Part shown: one piece after another, positions 47,851 to 57,175 of the stretch
How the letters are laid out: every line of letters starts with the position of its first letter
Position numbering within the stretch: position 1 is the stretch's first letter
Assembly: GCA_012735585.1 (NCBI GenBank)
Contig: JAAYGX010000124.1
Coordinates: forward strand, 17,744-81,743
Origin: Tissierella sp.
GTDB lineage: Bacteria; Bacillota; Clostridia; Tissierellales; Tissierellaceae
Direction: 5' to 3'
DNA: 64,000 nt
Position numbers and translations under genes: made by a program
The notes under the pieces: generated by a model
Seen by the model: only the letters and a program-made list of their open reading frames with translations
The model's database searches: none
What the model was told of the DNA's origin: nothing

Positions 47851-48090
47851 TTAATAATAGCATTGGTCCTTCCAATAATTGTTTGCTGCTGCAACTGTTT
47901 GAAAATTAATTGCGATGACTTGACTAACAGCTATTAGACTATCAGGATCATGTGAATATTGAGGTCGTAAATTTCTACGTACTTCCTCCGATGGTTGAGT
48001 ATACTGTACACCTTTTTGAGACAGCAGTATAGCTAATTCATAACCATCCTGAGGAGTATCAGTTTTTAAACTCCAAAGCCATTGTTCCAT
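47851..48090 (-). CDS. Small hypothetical protein (79 residues)
   Basis: I do not recognise this protein. It is believed real because AAGGGAGGATATAAATT precedes its ATG on the minus strand and it lies in an otherwise empty interval between hemZ and the aspS T-box. It has no membrane segment. The first 60 residues are mixed polar; the end is aromatic and asparagine-rich (VAAANNYWKDQCYY) with a single Cys at 77. It could be a small spore or regulatory protein, but nothing shows this. Confidence 0.6.
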   Translation of the reverse strand: MEQWLWSLKTDTPQDGYELAILLSQKGVQYTQPSEEVRRNLRPQYSHDPDSLIAVSQVIAINFQTVAAANNYWKDQCYY

Positions 48091-48286
48091 AATTTATATC
48101 CTCCCTTCTTTATGTTAATAATATATGCATTTAGAAGAGAGAGGTTCATGGCTTCAATTACATATAGTATTACAAATATGAATTCTTGTTTAATTGTTAT
48201 TTGGGCGTAGTAATGGATGTTGTAGATTTATTAAGCAAAATATAAAGGTGATTTAAAATTAGGGCTAAAATCATATCAAATAACAT
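48091..48286. other. Intergenic region upstream of the aspS promoter
   Basis: AT-rich DNA with no recognised element; it should hold the promoter of the small minus-strand gene. Confidence 0.4.
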
Positions 48287-48315
48287 TTGACAAGAAACAA
48301 ATTATATTCTATAAT
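48287..48315 (+). promoter_or_regulatory. Consensus sigma-A promoter of aspS
   Basis: TTGACA at 48287-48292, exactly 17 bp, TATAAT at 48310-48315. This is a full 12-of-12 match and predicts a start near 48322, just before the T-box leader. Confidence 0.88.
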
Positions 48316-48321
48316 TTATGA

Positions 48322-48548
48322 AAATAGATATATTAACTATGAAAAGGAAGGCGTCAAATCCCTAAGATTTAGAGAGTCGGTGTTGGTGGGAATCCGATAC
48401 TTATATTTGGCAATGACACCTTGGAGTTAACAGTCCTTATGGATTGTTCGCAGAATATGCGTTAAAATTTTGAGTGAGGAATACCTAATTAGGGTGGTAC
48501 CGCGAGCTAACCCCTCGTCCCTGGATAACAGAGATGAGGGGTTTATTT
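48322..48548 (+). promoter_or_regulatory. T-box riboswitch, aspartate specifier (GAC)
   Basis: The T-box sequence AGGGTGGTACCGCG is at 48491-48504. Stem I has AGAGAGTCGG and a specifier loop with GAC at 48415-48417, which pairs with the tRNA-Asp anticodon. The terminator stem CCCCTCGTC with GATGAGGGG (48511-48519 with 48533-48541) precedes GTTTATTTT; its left arm competes with the antiterminator. Uncharged tRNA-Asp should allow aspS expression. Confidence 0.95.
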
Positions 48549-48566
48549 TATTTAGGAGGGAAATTT

Positions 48567-50354
48567 ATGGGAGAAACAATGGGTAATTTAAGAAGGACTA
48601 GTATGTGTGGTGAATTAAGACCAGGTGATGAAGGAAAAGAAGTTGTATTAATGGGCTGGGCTCAAAGAGAGAGAAATCTTGGTTCATTAATTTTTGTGGA
48701 CATAAGAGATACTACTGGAATAGCACAAATTGTATTTGATGATACTATATCAGATGATATATTTAAAAAAGCAGAAAAAATAAGATCTGAATATGTTATA
48801 GCAGTTAAAGGTGTGGTTAGACTTAGACAATCGGCAAATCCTGAAATACCAACAGGTGAAGTAGAAGTATTGGCACAGGAACTTAGAATCTTAGATGAAG
48901 CAGATACTCCACCTATTTATATTAAAGATGATGATAATGTATCTGAGTCTATGAGATTAAAATATAGATACTTGGATTTAAGAAAACCTAGTATGCAAGC
49001 AAATTTAAAACTTAGGGCTAAGGCTGCTAAAGTTGTAAGGGATTTTTTCTATGAAAATAACTTTGTAGAAGTAGAAACGCCTACACTTACAAAGCCAACA
49101 CCAGAAGGTGCAAGGGACTATTTAGTTCCAAGTAGGGTGAACCCTGGTGAGTTTTATGCACTACCACAGTCGCCTCAGCTCCTAAAACAACTTTTAATGG
49201 TTTCAGGCATGGATAGATATTATCAAATAGTAAAATGCTTTAGAGACGAAGATTTAAGGGCGAATAGACAACCTGAATTCACTCAAATAGATATAGAGAT
49301 GTCCTTTGTAGATGTTGATGATGTAATATCTATCAATGAAAAGTTTTTATATACATTATTTAAAGAATTAAAAGGCATAGAAATAGAATTACCGATTAAG
49401 AGAATGACATATAAAGAAGCGATGGAAAGATTTGGTGTTGATAAACCGGATTTAAGATTTGGATTTGAATTAATTGATATTTCAGAAGAGGTATCTGAAT
49501 CTATGTTTAAGGTATTCTCTTCTGCTGTAGAAAATGGTGGAGCTGTAAAGGGTATCAATGTAAAAGGTTATGGTAATGACTTCACTAGGAAGGATATTTC
49601 TAGTCTAGAAGAATATACCAAGACTTATGGAGCTAAAGGTTTAGCTTGGATGAAGATAACTGATGAAGGGATTACTTCTCCAATAGCTAAATTCCTTGAG
49701 GAAGAGGAATTAAATGGAATATTGAGTAAAATGGATGGAGAAGTAGGGGATCTACTATTATTTGTAGCTGACAAATTATCAGTAGTAAGTGATAGTTTAG
49801 GGAACTTAAGAAATGAAGTAGCTAAGAGGCTTAATATTATTGAAAAAGATGATTTAAAATTAGTTTGGATTACAGAGTTCCCATTTTTTGAATATGATGA
49901 AGAAGAAAAAAGATATGTAGCGAAACACCATCCTTTTACTTCACCAATGGATGAAGATATTCATTTATTAGAGAGTGATCCTGAAGTTGTAAGAGCTAGA
50001 GCATATGATATTGTCATCAATGGAGATGAAATGGGTGGAGGTAGTATACGTATCAACAACTCAGATCTTCAAAGCAAAATGTTTAAAGCATTAGGATTTA
50101 GTGAAGAAGAGGCTCAGGATAAGTTTGGCTTCTTACTTGAAGCATTTAAGTATGGAACACCTCCACATGGTGGAATTGCATATGGACTTGATAGATTGAT
50201 TATGACTTTGACAAATACATCTAACATTAGAGATGTTATAGCCTTCCCTAAGACTCAATCAGCTACCTGTCTTCTAACAGATGCGCCAACGACTGTATCT
50301 GATAAACAACTACTAGAAGCTCATATTAAGGTTAATCTAGAGAACAACAAATAA
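48567..50354 (+). CDS. aspS: Aspartyl-tRNA synthetase
   Basis: A 595-residue bacterial-type AspRS. ATG 48567 follows TTAGGAGGGAAATTT; an upstream TTG lies inside the T-box terminator and is rejected. OB-fold anticodon domain (VLMGWAQRERNLGSLIFVDIRD), class II motif 2 FRDEDLRANRQPEFTQID, the bacterial GAD insertion, and motif 3 GIAYGLDRL are in place. The matching T-box specifier upstream supports the assignment. Whether it also charges tRNA-Asn cannot be judged from sequence alone. Confidence 0.97.
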   Translation: MGETMGNLRRTSMCGELRPGDEGKEVVLMGWAQRERNLGSLIFVDIRDTTGIAQIVFDDTISDDIFKKAEKIRSEYVIAVKGVVRLRQSANPEIPTGEVEVLAQELRILDEADTPPIYIKDDDNVSESMRLKYRYLDLRKPSMQANLKLRAKAAKVVRDFFYENNFVEVETPTLTKPTPEGARDYLVPSRVNPGEFYALPQSPQLLKQLLMVSGMDRYYQIVKCFRDEDLRANRQPEFTQIDIEMSFVDVDDVISINEKFLYTLFKELKGIEIELPIKRMTYKEAMERFGVDKPDLRFGFELIDISEEVSESMFKVFSSAVENGGAVKGINVKGYGNDFTRKDISSLEEYTKTYGAKGLAWMKITDEGITSPIAKFLEEEELNGILSKMDGEVGDLLLFVADKLSVVSDSLGNLRNEVAKRLNIIEKDDLKLVWITEFPFFEYDEEEKRYVAKHHPFTSPMDEDIHLLESDPEVVRARAYDIVINGDEMGGGSIRINNSDLQSKMFKALGFSEEEAQDKFGFLLEAFKYGTPPHGGIAYGLDRLIMTLTNTSNIRDVIAFPKTQSATCLLTDAPTTVSDKQLLEAHIKVNLENNK

Positions 50355-50421
50355 TATTTAAAGAGCTTTTACTAGTTTATCAATAAAATAGAAGAATTTA
50401 AAAGCTAATTTTATTATACTA

Positions 50422-50430
50422 TGATATAAT
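50422..50430 (+). promoter_or_regulatory. Extended -10 promoter of the RseC gene
   Basis: TGATATAAT, 45 nt before the ATG at 50475. Confidence 0.5.
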
Positions 50431-50474
50431 ATAGTTGGCAGACTATAGAATTATTTGATGTGGGAGGTGTAGTA

Positions 50475-50903
50475 ATGGAACAAATAGGTATCGTTAGAGA
50501 GGTTAATGGCTCAGATGTAGTATTGGAAGTTCGAAGAGCATCAGCTTGTGGTACAAATTGTGCATCTTGTTCATCCAGTTGTGAAGTAGCTCCTCATTTG
50601 CTGACTTTAAAAAACAAAGTAAATGCTAAGCTTGGAGATATAGTCTCAATCGAAGCTGAAGCTAGAAAAATACTAAAATACACATTTTTAATATATATTG
50701 TTCCCTTAGTATTCTTAATTTTAGGCATAGCCATAGGTAATGGATACTTCAGTACTAGAGGTTTTGAGAATTATGAGTTATTGAGCTTTGTAACAGGTAT
50801 TGTTGGCTTAGTTATTTCATATTTGATTTTAAAATTAATAGATAATAGTGTTGCTAAGAAAGACGATATAGTTCTTACAATTTCTAAAGTTATTTCAAAA
50901 TAA
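50475..50903 (+). CDS. rseC: SoxR-reducing-system/RseC family membrane protein
   Basis: A 142-residue RseC-like protein; ATG 50475 follows GGGAGGTG at 7 nt. The N-terminal cytosolic part has a four-Cys cluster CGTNCASCSSSCE, and two membrane helices follow (about residues 66-86 and 97-118). In clostridia RseC homologues usually go with the Rnf complex or stand alone; the cluster suggests electron transfer or redox sensing. Here it is upstream of a thiol-type repressor gene. Confidence 0.85.
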   Translation: MEQIGIVREVNGSDVVLEVRRASACGTNCASCSSSCEVAPHLLTLKNKVNAKLGDIVSIEAEARKILKYTFLIYIVPLVFLILGIAIGNGYFSTRGFENYELLSFVTGIVGLVISYLILKLIDNSVAKKDDIVLTISKVISK

Positions 50904-50922
50904 GATAATTAATTTATGTCAG

Positions 50923-50940
50923 GTGGGGTTGATACCCCGC
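50923..50940 (+). promoter_or_regulatory. GC-tract inverted repeat, candidate CstR/CsoR operator
   Basis: GTGGGGT-TGAT-ACCCCGC is a GC-rich palindrome in AT-rich surroundings, 36 nt before the TTG start of the repressor gene. CsoR-family operators have short G/C tracts of this kind. Confidence 0.5.
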
Positions 50941-50975
50941 TTGAAAATATCTGCACTTATGTAAGGAGTGAAAAC

Positions 50976-51242
50976 TTGGAGGATAAAGCTGCAGTAATAA
51001 CCAGATTAAGAAGAATAGAAGGCCAAATTAAAGGGATACAGAAGATGGTTGATGAGGAAAAATTCTGTGGAGATATATTAACTCAGATAGCGGCCGCTAG
51101 AGCCGCACTCAATAATGCAGGTGGGCTAATACTAGAAAACTATATGAAAAATTGTATCAAGAATTATCTAGATGGATCTTCAGAAGAAGAGGGTATAGAT
51201 CAGTTGATTGAAGTACTACTCAAGTACTCTAAACAAAATTAA
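50976..51242 (+). CDS. CsoR/CstR-family thiol or metal-sensing repressor
   Basis: An 88-residue DUF156 repressor if translated from TTG 50976, which has AAGGAG at a proper distance. A 108-residue reading from ATG 50916 has no ribosome site and would code through the GC palindrome. RRIEGQIKGIQKMV is the family signature. The Cys residues fall at 31 and 60, but the His four residues before the second Cys in copper-binding CsoR is Tyr56. This Cys-Cys set without the His is the pattern of CstR-type per/polysulfide sensors. The target genes are not evident; rseC is upstream. Confidence 0.85.
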   Translation: MEDKAAVITRLRRIEGQIKGIQKMVDEEKFCGDILTQIAAARAALNNAGGLILENYMKNCIKNYLDGSSEEEGIDQLIEVLLKYSKQN

Positions 51243-51691
51243 CCACTCTTTCTTTTAAAATGCCTTAGGGATCTAGAGAAAATAGTAGAAACTATGATTC
51301 CTATAGCTATGGCAGCTGCCACAAAGAATGTTTCAGAACCGGCGATAACTGCTTGAGAATAATCTTTTTGAACTAAATAAAGCATTGTATAATACATACC
51401 AGCACCAGGTACCAAGGATACGATTCCAGGGGTAATAAATACTGTTGCTGGTTTTTTCATTTTTATAGCCAGATATTCGCCTAATACACCTACTAAAAAT
51501 GCCCCTAAAAATGTACCAATGATTTTATTATCAAAACCGTTTAGTACAAGATAATAAAGGACCCAAGACAGTCCGCCAGCAACTCCTGAGGCGAAAATAG
51601 AATCAAAGGGTGCATAAAAATATACCGCAAATGCAACTGTTGCAAAAAAACCTAATATTAATTGATAAAGTAATGTAAATCCAATTTCCAT
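51239..51691 (-). CDS. Threonine/serine exporter ThrE, C-terminal-half protein
   Basis: A 150-residue membrane protein with four or five helices, the ThrE_2/YjjB-like half of the ThrE exporter (GVAGGLSWVLYYLVL, FITPGIVSLVPGAGMYYTML). It works with the N-terminal half encoded just upstream. Start ATG after GGAGGTATTTTTTAAAA. Its stop codon overlaps the convergent repressor gene's stop by 4 nt (TTAA at 51239-51242). Confidence 0.85.
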   Translation of the reverse strand: MEIGFTLLYQLILGFFATVAFAVYFYAPFDSIFASGVAGGLSWVLYYLVLNGFDNKIIGTFLGAFLVGVLGEYLAIKMKKPATVFITPGIVSLVPGAGMYYTMLYLVQKDYSQAVIAGSETFFVAAAIAIGIIVSTIFSRSLRHFKRKSG

Positions 51692-51693
51692 TT

Positions 51694-52491
51694 TTAAAAA
51701 ATACCTCCCATATATACGCTTAAAACTACTCCAACACCGAAGGCGATGGCAAGTGCCGAAAATATAGCTTCCATGCCCTTAGAAAGTCCTGATAGTGAAT
51801 CGCCACTCATTGTATCTCTTATGGCATTTGTAATGGCAACTCCAGGTACAAGATACATTATTGATCCAATGATTATCTTATCTAAATTAGCTCCTAGACC
51901 AATTTCCACGGAAATTGCGGCAAATATTGATGCTAAAAATGCACCAAGAAAATTATCAATAAAAAAAGTCAATTTAAACTCATTTGTTACATTTAATATT
52001 AAGATTACTATATAACTAACTATAAAGCTGGATAGAAAATCTCTAAAATTACCACCAAACATAAGTGTAAAAAAAGCAGCAGAGGCTGCACCTGATATGG
52101 CCTTGTGCATTTTAGAATAGACCTTCATATTATTTATATTTTCCATAATTTTGAGCCCATCATCTAGGGATAGATTGGTACAGACAAATTTTCTTGAAAA
52201 CTTATTTACTTCACTTATCCTTTTTAAATTAATAGTAACGTTTCTTACTCTTTTAAAATCAACATAAGATTCATTTTCATATTCAAAGGTTAGAAATATT
52301 CCTGTTTGGGTTACAAAGGAGTTCACATTAAATATATTGTCCCTTGAATTACATATCCTTTCCATTGTATCTTCAACTCTGTAGGCTTCAGCACCATTTT
52401 TAAGTAGTGTCTCACCAGTACTTATGGCTAATTTCATAAGTTTTTTTAATTCGTATTTGCTTTTAATTGTGAAATGATTCATATTTTGCAC
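51694..52491 (-). CDS. Threonine/serine exporter ThrE, N-terminal-half protein
   Basis: A 265-residue YjjP-like/DUF1212 protein: a cytosolic domain with AISTGETLLKNGAEAYRVEDTM and SFVTQTGIFLTF, then about five membrane helices (VPGVAITNAIRDTMSGD). Paired with the ThrE_2 half 2 nt downstream it forms the split ThrE exporter, which in Corynebacterium exports threonine and serine. Divergent from glyA, which interconverts serine and glycine, so the two may answer to the same amino-acid pool. Confidence 0.87.
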   Translation of the reverse strand: MQNMNHFTIKSKYELKKLMKLAISTGETLLKNGAEAYRVEDTMERICNSRDNIFNVNSFVTQTGIFLTFEYENESYVDFKRVRNVTINLKRISEVNKFSRKFVCTNLSLDDGLKIMENINNMKVYSKMHKAISGAASAAFFTLMFGGNFRDFLSSFIVSYIVILILNVTNEFKLTFFIDNFLGAFLASIFAAISVEIGLGANLDKIIIGSIMYLVPGVAITNAIRDTMSGDSLSGLSKGMEAIFSALAIAFGVGVVLSVYMGGIF

Positions 52492-52518
52492 CTCAAGTAG
52501 TTAATAATATTATAAATA

Positions 52519-52527
52519 TGGTATAAT
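52519..52527 (+). promoter_or_regulatory. Extended -10 promoter of glyA
   Basis: TGGTATAAT; transcription would start near 52534 and give a leader of about 90 nt. Confidence 0.5.
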
Positions 52528-52560
52528 ATAATAAATGTATAGAAACTTGTATTAATATTT

Positions 52561-52587
52561 TTGATTGTATATTTTTTATACAATCAA
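52561..52587 (+). other. Hairpin in the glyA leader
   Basis: TTGATTGTATA pairs perfectly with TATACAATCAA around a T5 loop. There is no T-run after it. It may be an operator palindrome or an mRNA element. Confidence 0.5.
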
Positions 52588-52627
52588 ATATCACTAACTA
52601 TTATAATATGAAAAGGGGAAGATGTAC

Positions 52628-53857
52628 ATGAATTTTGAAAACATTGCTAAAAATGACCCTGCTATTATGGAGATCATTGAAAAGGAAATCACAAGACAAC
52701 AGAATCATCTTGAGTTAATTGCATCTGAAAACTTTGTTTCTGAACAAGTAATGGAGGCGATGGGAAGTCAATTAACTAATAAGTATGCAGAAGGTTATCC
52801 TGGAAGAAGATACTATGGTGGCTGCGAAGTAGTTGATCAAGCAGAAGAATTGGCGATTAACAGATTAAAGGAACTATTTAATGCAGAACATGCCAATGTG
52901 CAGCCACACTCAGGTGCAAATGCAAATCTTGGGGTTTATTTTGCAATACTAAAACCAGGGGATAAAGTTCTAGGCATGAACTTATCTCAAGGGGGACACT
53001 TAACCCATGGTAGTCCTGTAAATATATCAGGAACTTATTATAATTTTGTTGAGTACGGTGTAGATAAAGAAACTGAGGTAATTGACTATGATAAAATAAG
53101 AGAGATTGCTTTAGAAGAAAAACCAAAGTTAATAGTAGCAGGTGCTAGTGCATACCCAAGAAATATTGATTTTAAGAAATTTAGAGAAATAGCAGATGAA
53201 GTAGGAGCATATTTAATGGTTGACATGGCCCATATTGCGGGTTTAGTAGCAGCTGGTTTACATCAAAGTCCAGTACCATATGCTGACTTTGTGACCACTA
53301 CTACTCATAAGACTTTAAGAGGGCCAAGAGGTGGAGCAATTCTTTGTAAAGAAGAATATGCCAAGATGATCGATAAGGCAATATTCCCTGGCCTACAAGG
53401 TGGACCTTTGATGCATATAATTGCAGCTAAGGCAGTTTCCTTTGGTGAAGCACTAACTGACGAGTTTAAAGAGTATCAAAAACAGATTATATTAAACGCA
53501 AAGGTATTGGCTGAAGAACTTAGTAAAAATGGATTTAGATTGGTTTCTGGAGGTACAGATACCCATTTAGTGTTATTAGATGTTAGAAGCAAAAACCTAA
53601 CTGGTAAAAAAGCTGAAGCACTTCTAGATGAAGTAGGGGTAGCTACAAATAAAAACACGATACCTTTTGACCCTGAAAGTCCATTTACAACTAGTGGAAT
53701 TAGAATTGGAACTCCAGCTGTAACTACAAGAGGTATGAAAGAAGAAGAGATGAAGGAAATAGCTGAAATAATCACTTTAGCACTAGATGAAAGTATTGAC
53801 AGAGAAGAGATTCAAGAAAAAGTATCTAAACTATGTGAAAGATTTCCACTATATTAA
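52628..53857 (+). CDS. glyA: Serine hydroxymethyltransferase
   Basis: A 409-residue PLP enzyme converting serine and tetrahydrofolate to glycine and methylene-tetrahydrofolate. [56 protein letters not shown] and the PLP-lysine motif [14 protein letters not shown] are present. ATG 52628 lies 8 nt after GGGGA; ATG 52622 is too close to it. It links the folate one-carbon pool with the glycine riboswitch-controlled importer elsewhere in the window. Confidence 0.96.
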   Translation: MNFENIAKNDPAIMEIIEKEITRQQNHLELIASENFVSEQVMEAMGSQLTNKYAEGYPGRRYYGGCEVVDQAEELAINRLKELFNAEHANVQPHSGANANLGVYFAILKPGDKVLGMNLSQGGHLTHGSPVNISGTYYNFVEYGVDKETEVIDYDKIREIALEEKPKLIVAGASAYPRNIDFKKFREIADEVGAYLMVDMAHIAGLVAAGLHQSPVPYADFVTTTTHKTLRGPRGGAILCKEEYAKMIDKAIFPGLQGGPLMHIIAAKAVSFGEALTDEFKEYQKQIILNAKVLAEELSKNGFRLVSGGTDTHLVLLDVRSKNLTGKKAEALLDEVGVATNKNTIPFDPESPFTTSGIRIGTPAVTTRGMKEEEMKEIAEIITLALDESIDREEIQEKVSKLCERFPLY

Positions 53858-53866
53858 TTCAAATAC

Positions 53867-53887
53867 GCCTACAGATTTTCTGTAGGC
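53867..53887 (+). terminator. Hairpin after glyA
   Basis: GCCTACAG pairs with CTGTAGGC. No T-run follows, so termination is uncertain. Confidence 0.5.
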
Positions 53888-53924
53888 TACATATTTAAAA
53901 AAGTACTATAAAGGTGGAAGATGA

Positions 53925-55259
53925 ATGGAATTAAAGAATTTTAATGAATCTAGAAATATAATCGAAGAAGTAGCAGCGGGGAGTATAGCAGAAGAATTGG
54001 AAATAAAGGCTGGAGATATACTTCTAAAAATCAATAATGAAAGTGTTAAGGATATTATTGATTACAAATATTTGGTTTCTGATGATAATGTATTATTAGA
54101 AATTGAAAAGCCAGATGGGGAAATATGGGAGTTCGAAATCGAAAAAGATTACCACGAGGACTTAGGTATTGTATTTACTAATCCTTTAATTGATAGGGCT
54201 AAGTCCTGTACAAATAAATGTATATTTTGCTTTATTGATCAATTACCTCCAAACATGAGGGAAACCCTATATTTTAAAGATGATGATTCTAGATTGTCAT
54301 TTTTACAAGGGAATTTTATTACACTGACTAATATGAGTGACAGTGAAATAGATAGGATAATTAAGTATCGACTCAGTCCTATAAATATCAGTGTTCACAC
54401 TACAAATCCAGAACTTAGAATTAAAATGTTAAATAACAAGAATGCTGGTAAAATTTATGATATAATAAAAAGGTTTCATGAAGCTAAACTAGAGGTCAAT
54501 TGTCAAATAGTTTTAGTTCCAGGAGTTAACGATGGTAAAGAGTTAGAAAAAACATTATCTGATTTATCTAAAGTATATCCAACTGTTGAATCTGTTGCAG
54601 TTGTACCAATAGGAATAACCAAGTACAGGGAAAAGTTGGCTAAGGTAGAACCCTATAATACGGAATCTGCTGCCGAAGTATTAGATTCTTTAAAGGTTTT
54701 GCAAGATCAATTTATGAAGGATTTTAATACCAAGTTTGTTTTCCCATCAGATGAATTTTTCGCATTATCCAAGAGACAAGTACCTGATTATGATGATTAT
54801 GAAGGATTCCCTCAATTGGAAAATGGAGTAGGTCTTATGAGACTTTTTCAACAAGAAGTTGAGGAAGAATTATCTAAACTAAAGGATACACCAAAAATAG
54901 ATAAAAAATATATTGTAGCCACTGGAACTTTGGCCTATGATTATATAGTAGATTTGTTTTCAAAAATTCAAGATAAATTTACCGATTTAGAAATAGAAGG
55001 TGTTCCCATAGTAAATAATTTCTTTGGGGAGAAGATTACGGTAGCAGGGCTTATAACTGGATTTGATTTGATTTCCCAATTAAAGGACAAAGAATCAGAC
55101 GGGATATTTATCCCTATATCTATGATGAAGTGTGATGAAGAGATTTTCCTAGACAATATAACTGTGGATGAAGTGTCTAAAGAACTGGGTACTAATGTAA
55201 TTGTTTCTAAGGTTTCAGGTAAAGATATAATAAGCAATTTAATTTTAGGGGTGAACTAA
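53925..55259 (+). CDS. DUF512-family radical-SAM-like protein with N-terminal PDZ domain
   Basis: A 444-residue protein. A PDZ-like domain (about 8-70, [21 protein letters not shown]) is followed by a radical-SAM-like cluster motif [27 protein letters not shown] and a C-terminal DUF512 domain ([11 protein letters not shown]). Clostridia place it directly before der, and it is often called a putative FeS-containing protein of cyanobacteria-type YfgA or simply DUF512. No reaction is established. ATG 53925 after AAGGTGG; its stop overlaps the start of der (TAATG). Confidence 0.85.
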   Translation: MELKNFNESRNIIEEVAAGSIAEELEIKAGDILLKINNESVKDIIDYKYLVSDDNVLLEIEKPDGEIWEFEIEKDYHEDLGIVFTNPLIDRAKSCTNKCIFCFIDQLPPNMRETLYFKDDDSRLSFLQGNFITLTNMSDSEIDRIIKYRLSPINISVHTTNPELRIKMLNNKNAGKIYDIIKRFHEAKLEVNCQIVLVPGVNDGKELEKTLSDLSKVYPTVESVAVVPIGITKYREKLAKVEPYNTESAAEVLDSLKVLQDQFMKDFNTKFVFPSDEFFALSKRQVPDYDDYEGFPQLENGVGLMRLFQQEVEEELSKLKDTPKIDKKYIVATGTLAYDYIVDLFSKIQDKFTDLEIEGVPIVNNFFGEKITVAGLITGFDLISQLKDKESDGIFIPISMMKCDEEIFLDNITVDEVSKELGTNVIVSKVSGKDIISNLILGVN

Positions 55260-56581
55260 TGAATCGAGCAATTGTATGTATAGTAGGAAGACCAAATGTT
55301 GGTAAGTCCACTTTGTTCAATAGAATAGTAGGTGAGCGCATATCCATTACTGAAGATAAGCCTGGAGTGACTAGAGATAGGATATATGCGGAGGCAGAAT
55401 GGCTGAATAATTATTTTACATTGATTGATACAGGAGGATTGGAGCCTGATAACGAAGATACTATAATGACTAATATCAGAAAACAAGCTGATATAGCTAT
55501 AGATACTGCCGATGTAATATTATTTGTTGTAGATGGTTTAGAAGGACTAACTAGTACAGATAGAGAGGTAGCAAATATATTAAGAAGGTCAGGAAAAGAT
55601 GTGATTTTAGTGTGTAATAAAATTGATACTCCTAAGACACCTGACCAGATATATGAGTTTTATGAGTTGGGTCTTGGAGAGCCAATGTTGGTATCAGGGG
55701 AGCAAGCTTTAGGACTAGGAGATTTACTGGACGAAGTATTAAAATATTTCCCTGAGGACAAAAATGTAGATGAAGATGAAGATGTAGTAAAAGTAACATT
55801 CATAGGTAAACCCAATGTGGGAAAATCCTCACTGATAAACTATATCTTAGGGGAAGAAAGGGTCATAGTAACTAACATTCCTGGTACAACAAGGGATTCT
55901 ATAGATAGTTATTTTACCTATGGTGAAAATAGCTATGTTTTAGTAGATACTGCTGGTCTTAGAAGAAAGAAAAAGATCTATGAAGAAATTGAAAGATATT
56001 CGGTTGTAAGGACATTAGCTGCTGTAGATAGATCAGATATATGTGTGCTTGTTATAGATGCAACAGAAGGTGTAACTGAACAGGATACAAAGATTGCCGG
56101 ATATGCCCATGACAATGGTAAGGCTATGATTATAGCAGTAAATAAATGGGACTTAATTGATAAAGACGGTAAGACTTATAGATCTTTTGAAAAGGATTTA
56201 AGAGATACTTTAGGGTTTATGAGCTATGCGCCAATAATATTTATTTCCGCAAAAACCGGCCAAAGAGTAAATAAATTATTGGACCTAGTCAATGTAGTAA
56301 ACAATAATTATAATTTAAGAATCAGCACCGGTGTGTTAAATGATATTATCAATCAGGCTGTATTGATGAATCAACCACCGTCAGATAAGGGGAGAAGGCT
56401 TAGGATTTACTATGGAACTCAAGTTGCTGTAAGGCCACCAAAGTTTGTTGTATTTATAAATGATAAAGAGTTAATGCATTTTTCTTATGAAAGATATTTA
56501 GAGAATCAGATTCGTAGTCATTTTGGTTTTGATGGTACACCTATTCAATTTGAATTTAGGCAAAGAGGTAAAGGGGATTAG
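55259..56581 (+). CDS. der: Ribosome-assembly GTPase Der (EngA)
   Basis: A 440-residue protein with two GTPase domains in tandem: G1 motifs GRPNVGKST (about 9-17) and GKPNVGKSS (about 181-189), each with DTGG/DTAG and NKxD (CNKID, VNKWD), followed by the KH-like C-terminal domain ([17 protein letters not shown]). It is required for 50S subunit maturation. It is translationally coupled to the DUF512 gene and is followed 2 nt later by plsY. Confidence 0.97.
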   Translation: MNRAIVCIVGRPNVGKSTLFNRIVGERISITEDKPGVTRDRIYAEAEWLNNYFTLIDTGGLEPDNEDTIMTNIRKQADIAIDTADVILFVVDGLEGLTSTDREVANILRRSGKDVILVCNKIDTPKTPDQIYEFYELGLGEPMLVSGEQALGLGDLLDEVLKYFPEDKNVDEDEDVVKVTFIGKPNVGKSSLINYILGEERVIVTNIPGTTRDSIDSYFTYGENSYVLVDTAGLRRKKKIYEEIERYSVVRTLAAVDRSDICVLVIDATEGVTEQDTKIAGYAHDNGKAMIIAVNKWDLIDKDGKTYRSFEKDLRDTLGFMSYAPIIFISAKTGQRVNKLLDLVNVVNNNYNLRISTGVLNDIINQAVLMNQPPSDKGRRLRIYYGTQVAVRPPKFVVFINDKELMHFSYERYLENQIRSHFGFDGTPIQFEFRQRGKGD

Positions 56582-56583
56582 TT

Positions 56584-57171
56584 ATGAAACTAATATTAAC
56601 TATAGTAATTGGATATTTAATAGGTTGCTTTTCTTCTGCTTATTTTGTAGGTAGGGTTTCCAAAGGAATAGATATAAGGCTGCATGGTAGTGGGAACGCT
56701 GGGGCTACTAATGCTTTGAGAGTTATGGGACTTAGGCTTGGGGCTCTTACTTTCCTTCTTGATGCTTTAAAGGGTATAGTAGCAGTAATCATAGGTAGAC
56801 TAATTATGGGATACAATGGTGGGTTAATATGTGGATTTCTCGCAGTTGTAGGACATAATTGGCCTATTTTTCTACAGTTTAAAGGTGGTAAAGGGGTTGC
56901 TACTTCAATAGGCGTTTTGGCTAGTTTACATTTGCCAAGTGCTTTATTAGCTGCTCCTATAGCAATTATTCTAATACTTATTACAAAATATGTTTCCTTA
57001 GGATCTTTGGTATTTTTAGCTTCTGTTCCTATAACTTATGCTTTAGCTGCTGGAGATTTCAAAAAGCAGTATTTTGCATTGTCCCTACTTTTAGCCCTAT
57101 TATCTATTATTAGACATAAGAAAAATATTGAGAGATTACTAGCTGGAAATGAGAATAAAATTGGCAGGTGA
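56584..57171 (+). CDS. plsY: Glycerol-3-phosphate acyltransferase PlsY
   Basis: A 195-residue membrane acyltransferase: GYLIGCFSSAYFVGR, DIRLHGSGNAGATNALRVMG, VVGHNWPIFLQFKGGKGVATS. It transfers acyl from acyl-phosphate to glycerol 3-phosphate, the first step of phospholipid synthesis. gpsA, which makes glycerol 3-phosphate, starts 4 nt after its stop, so the pair is a coupled unit. Confidence 0.96.
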   Translation: MKLILTIVIGYLIGCFSSAYFVGRVSKGIDIRLHGSGNAGATNALRVMGLRLGALTFLLDALKGIVAVIIGRLIMGYNGGLICGFLAVVGHNWPIFLQFKGGKGVATSIGVLASLHLPSALLAAPIAIILILITKYVSLGSLVFLASVPITYALAAGDFKKQYFALSLLLALLSIIRHKKNIERLLAGNENKIGR

Positions 57172-57175
57172 TAAG

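Noticed and set aside
50916..50975. Longer N-terminus for the CsoR/CstR repressor
   Set aside because: No ribosome site, codes through the GC palindrome, and gives a length above the family norm; TTG 50976 restores Cys31/Cys60 numbering.
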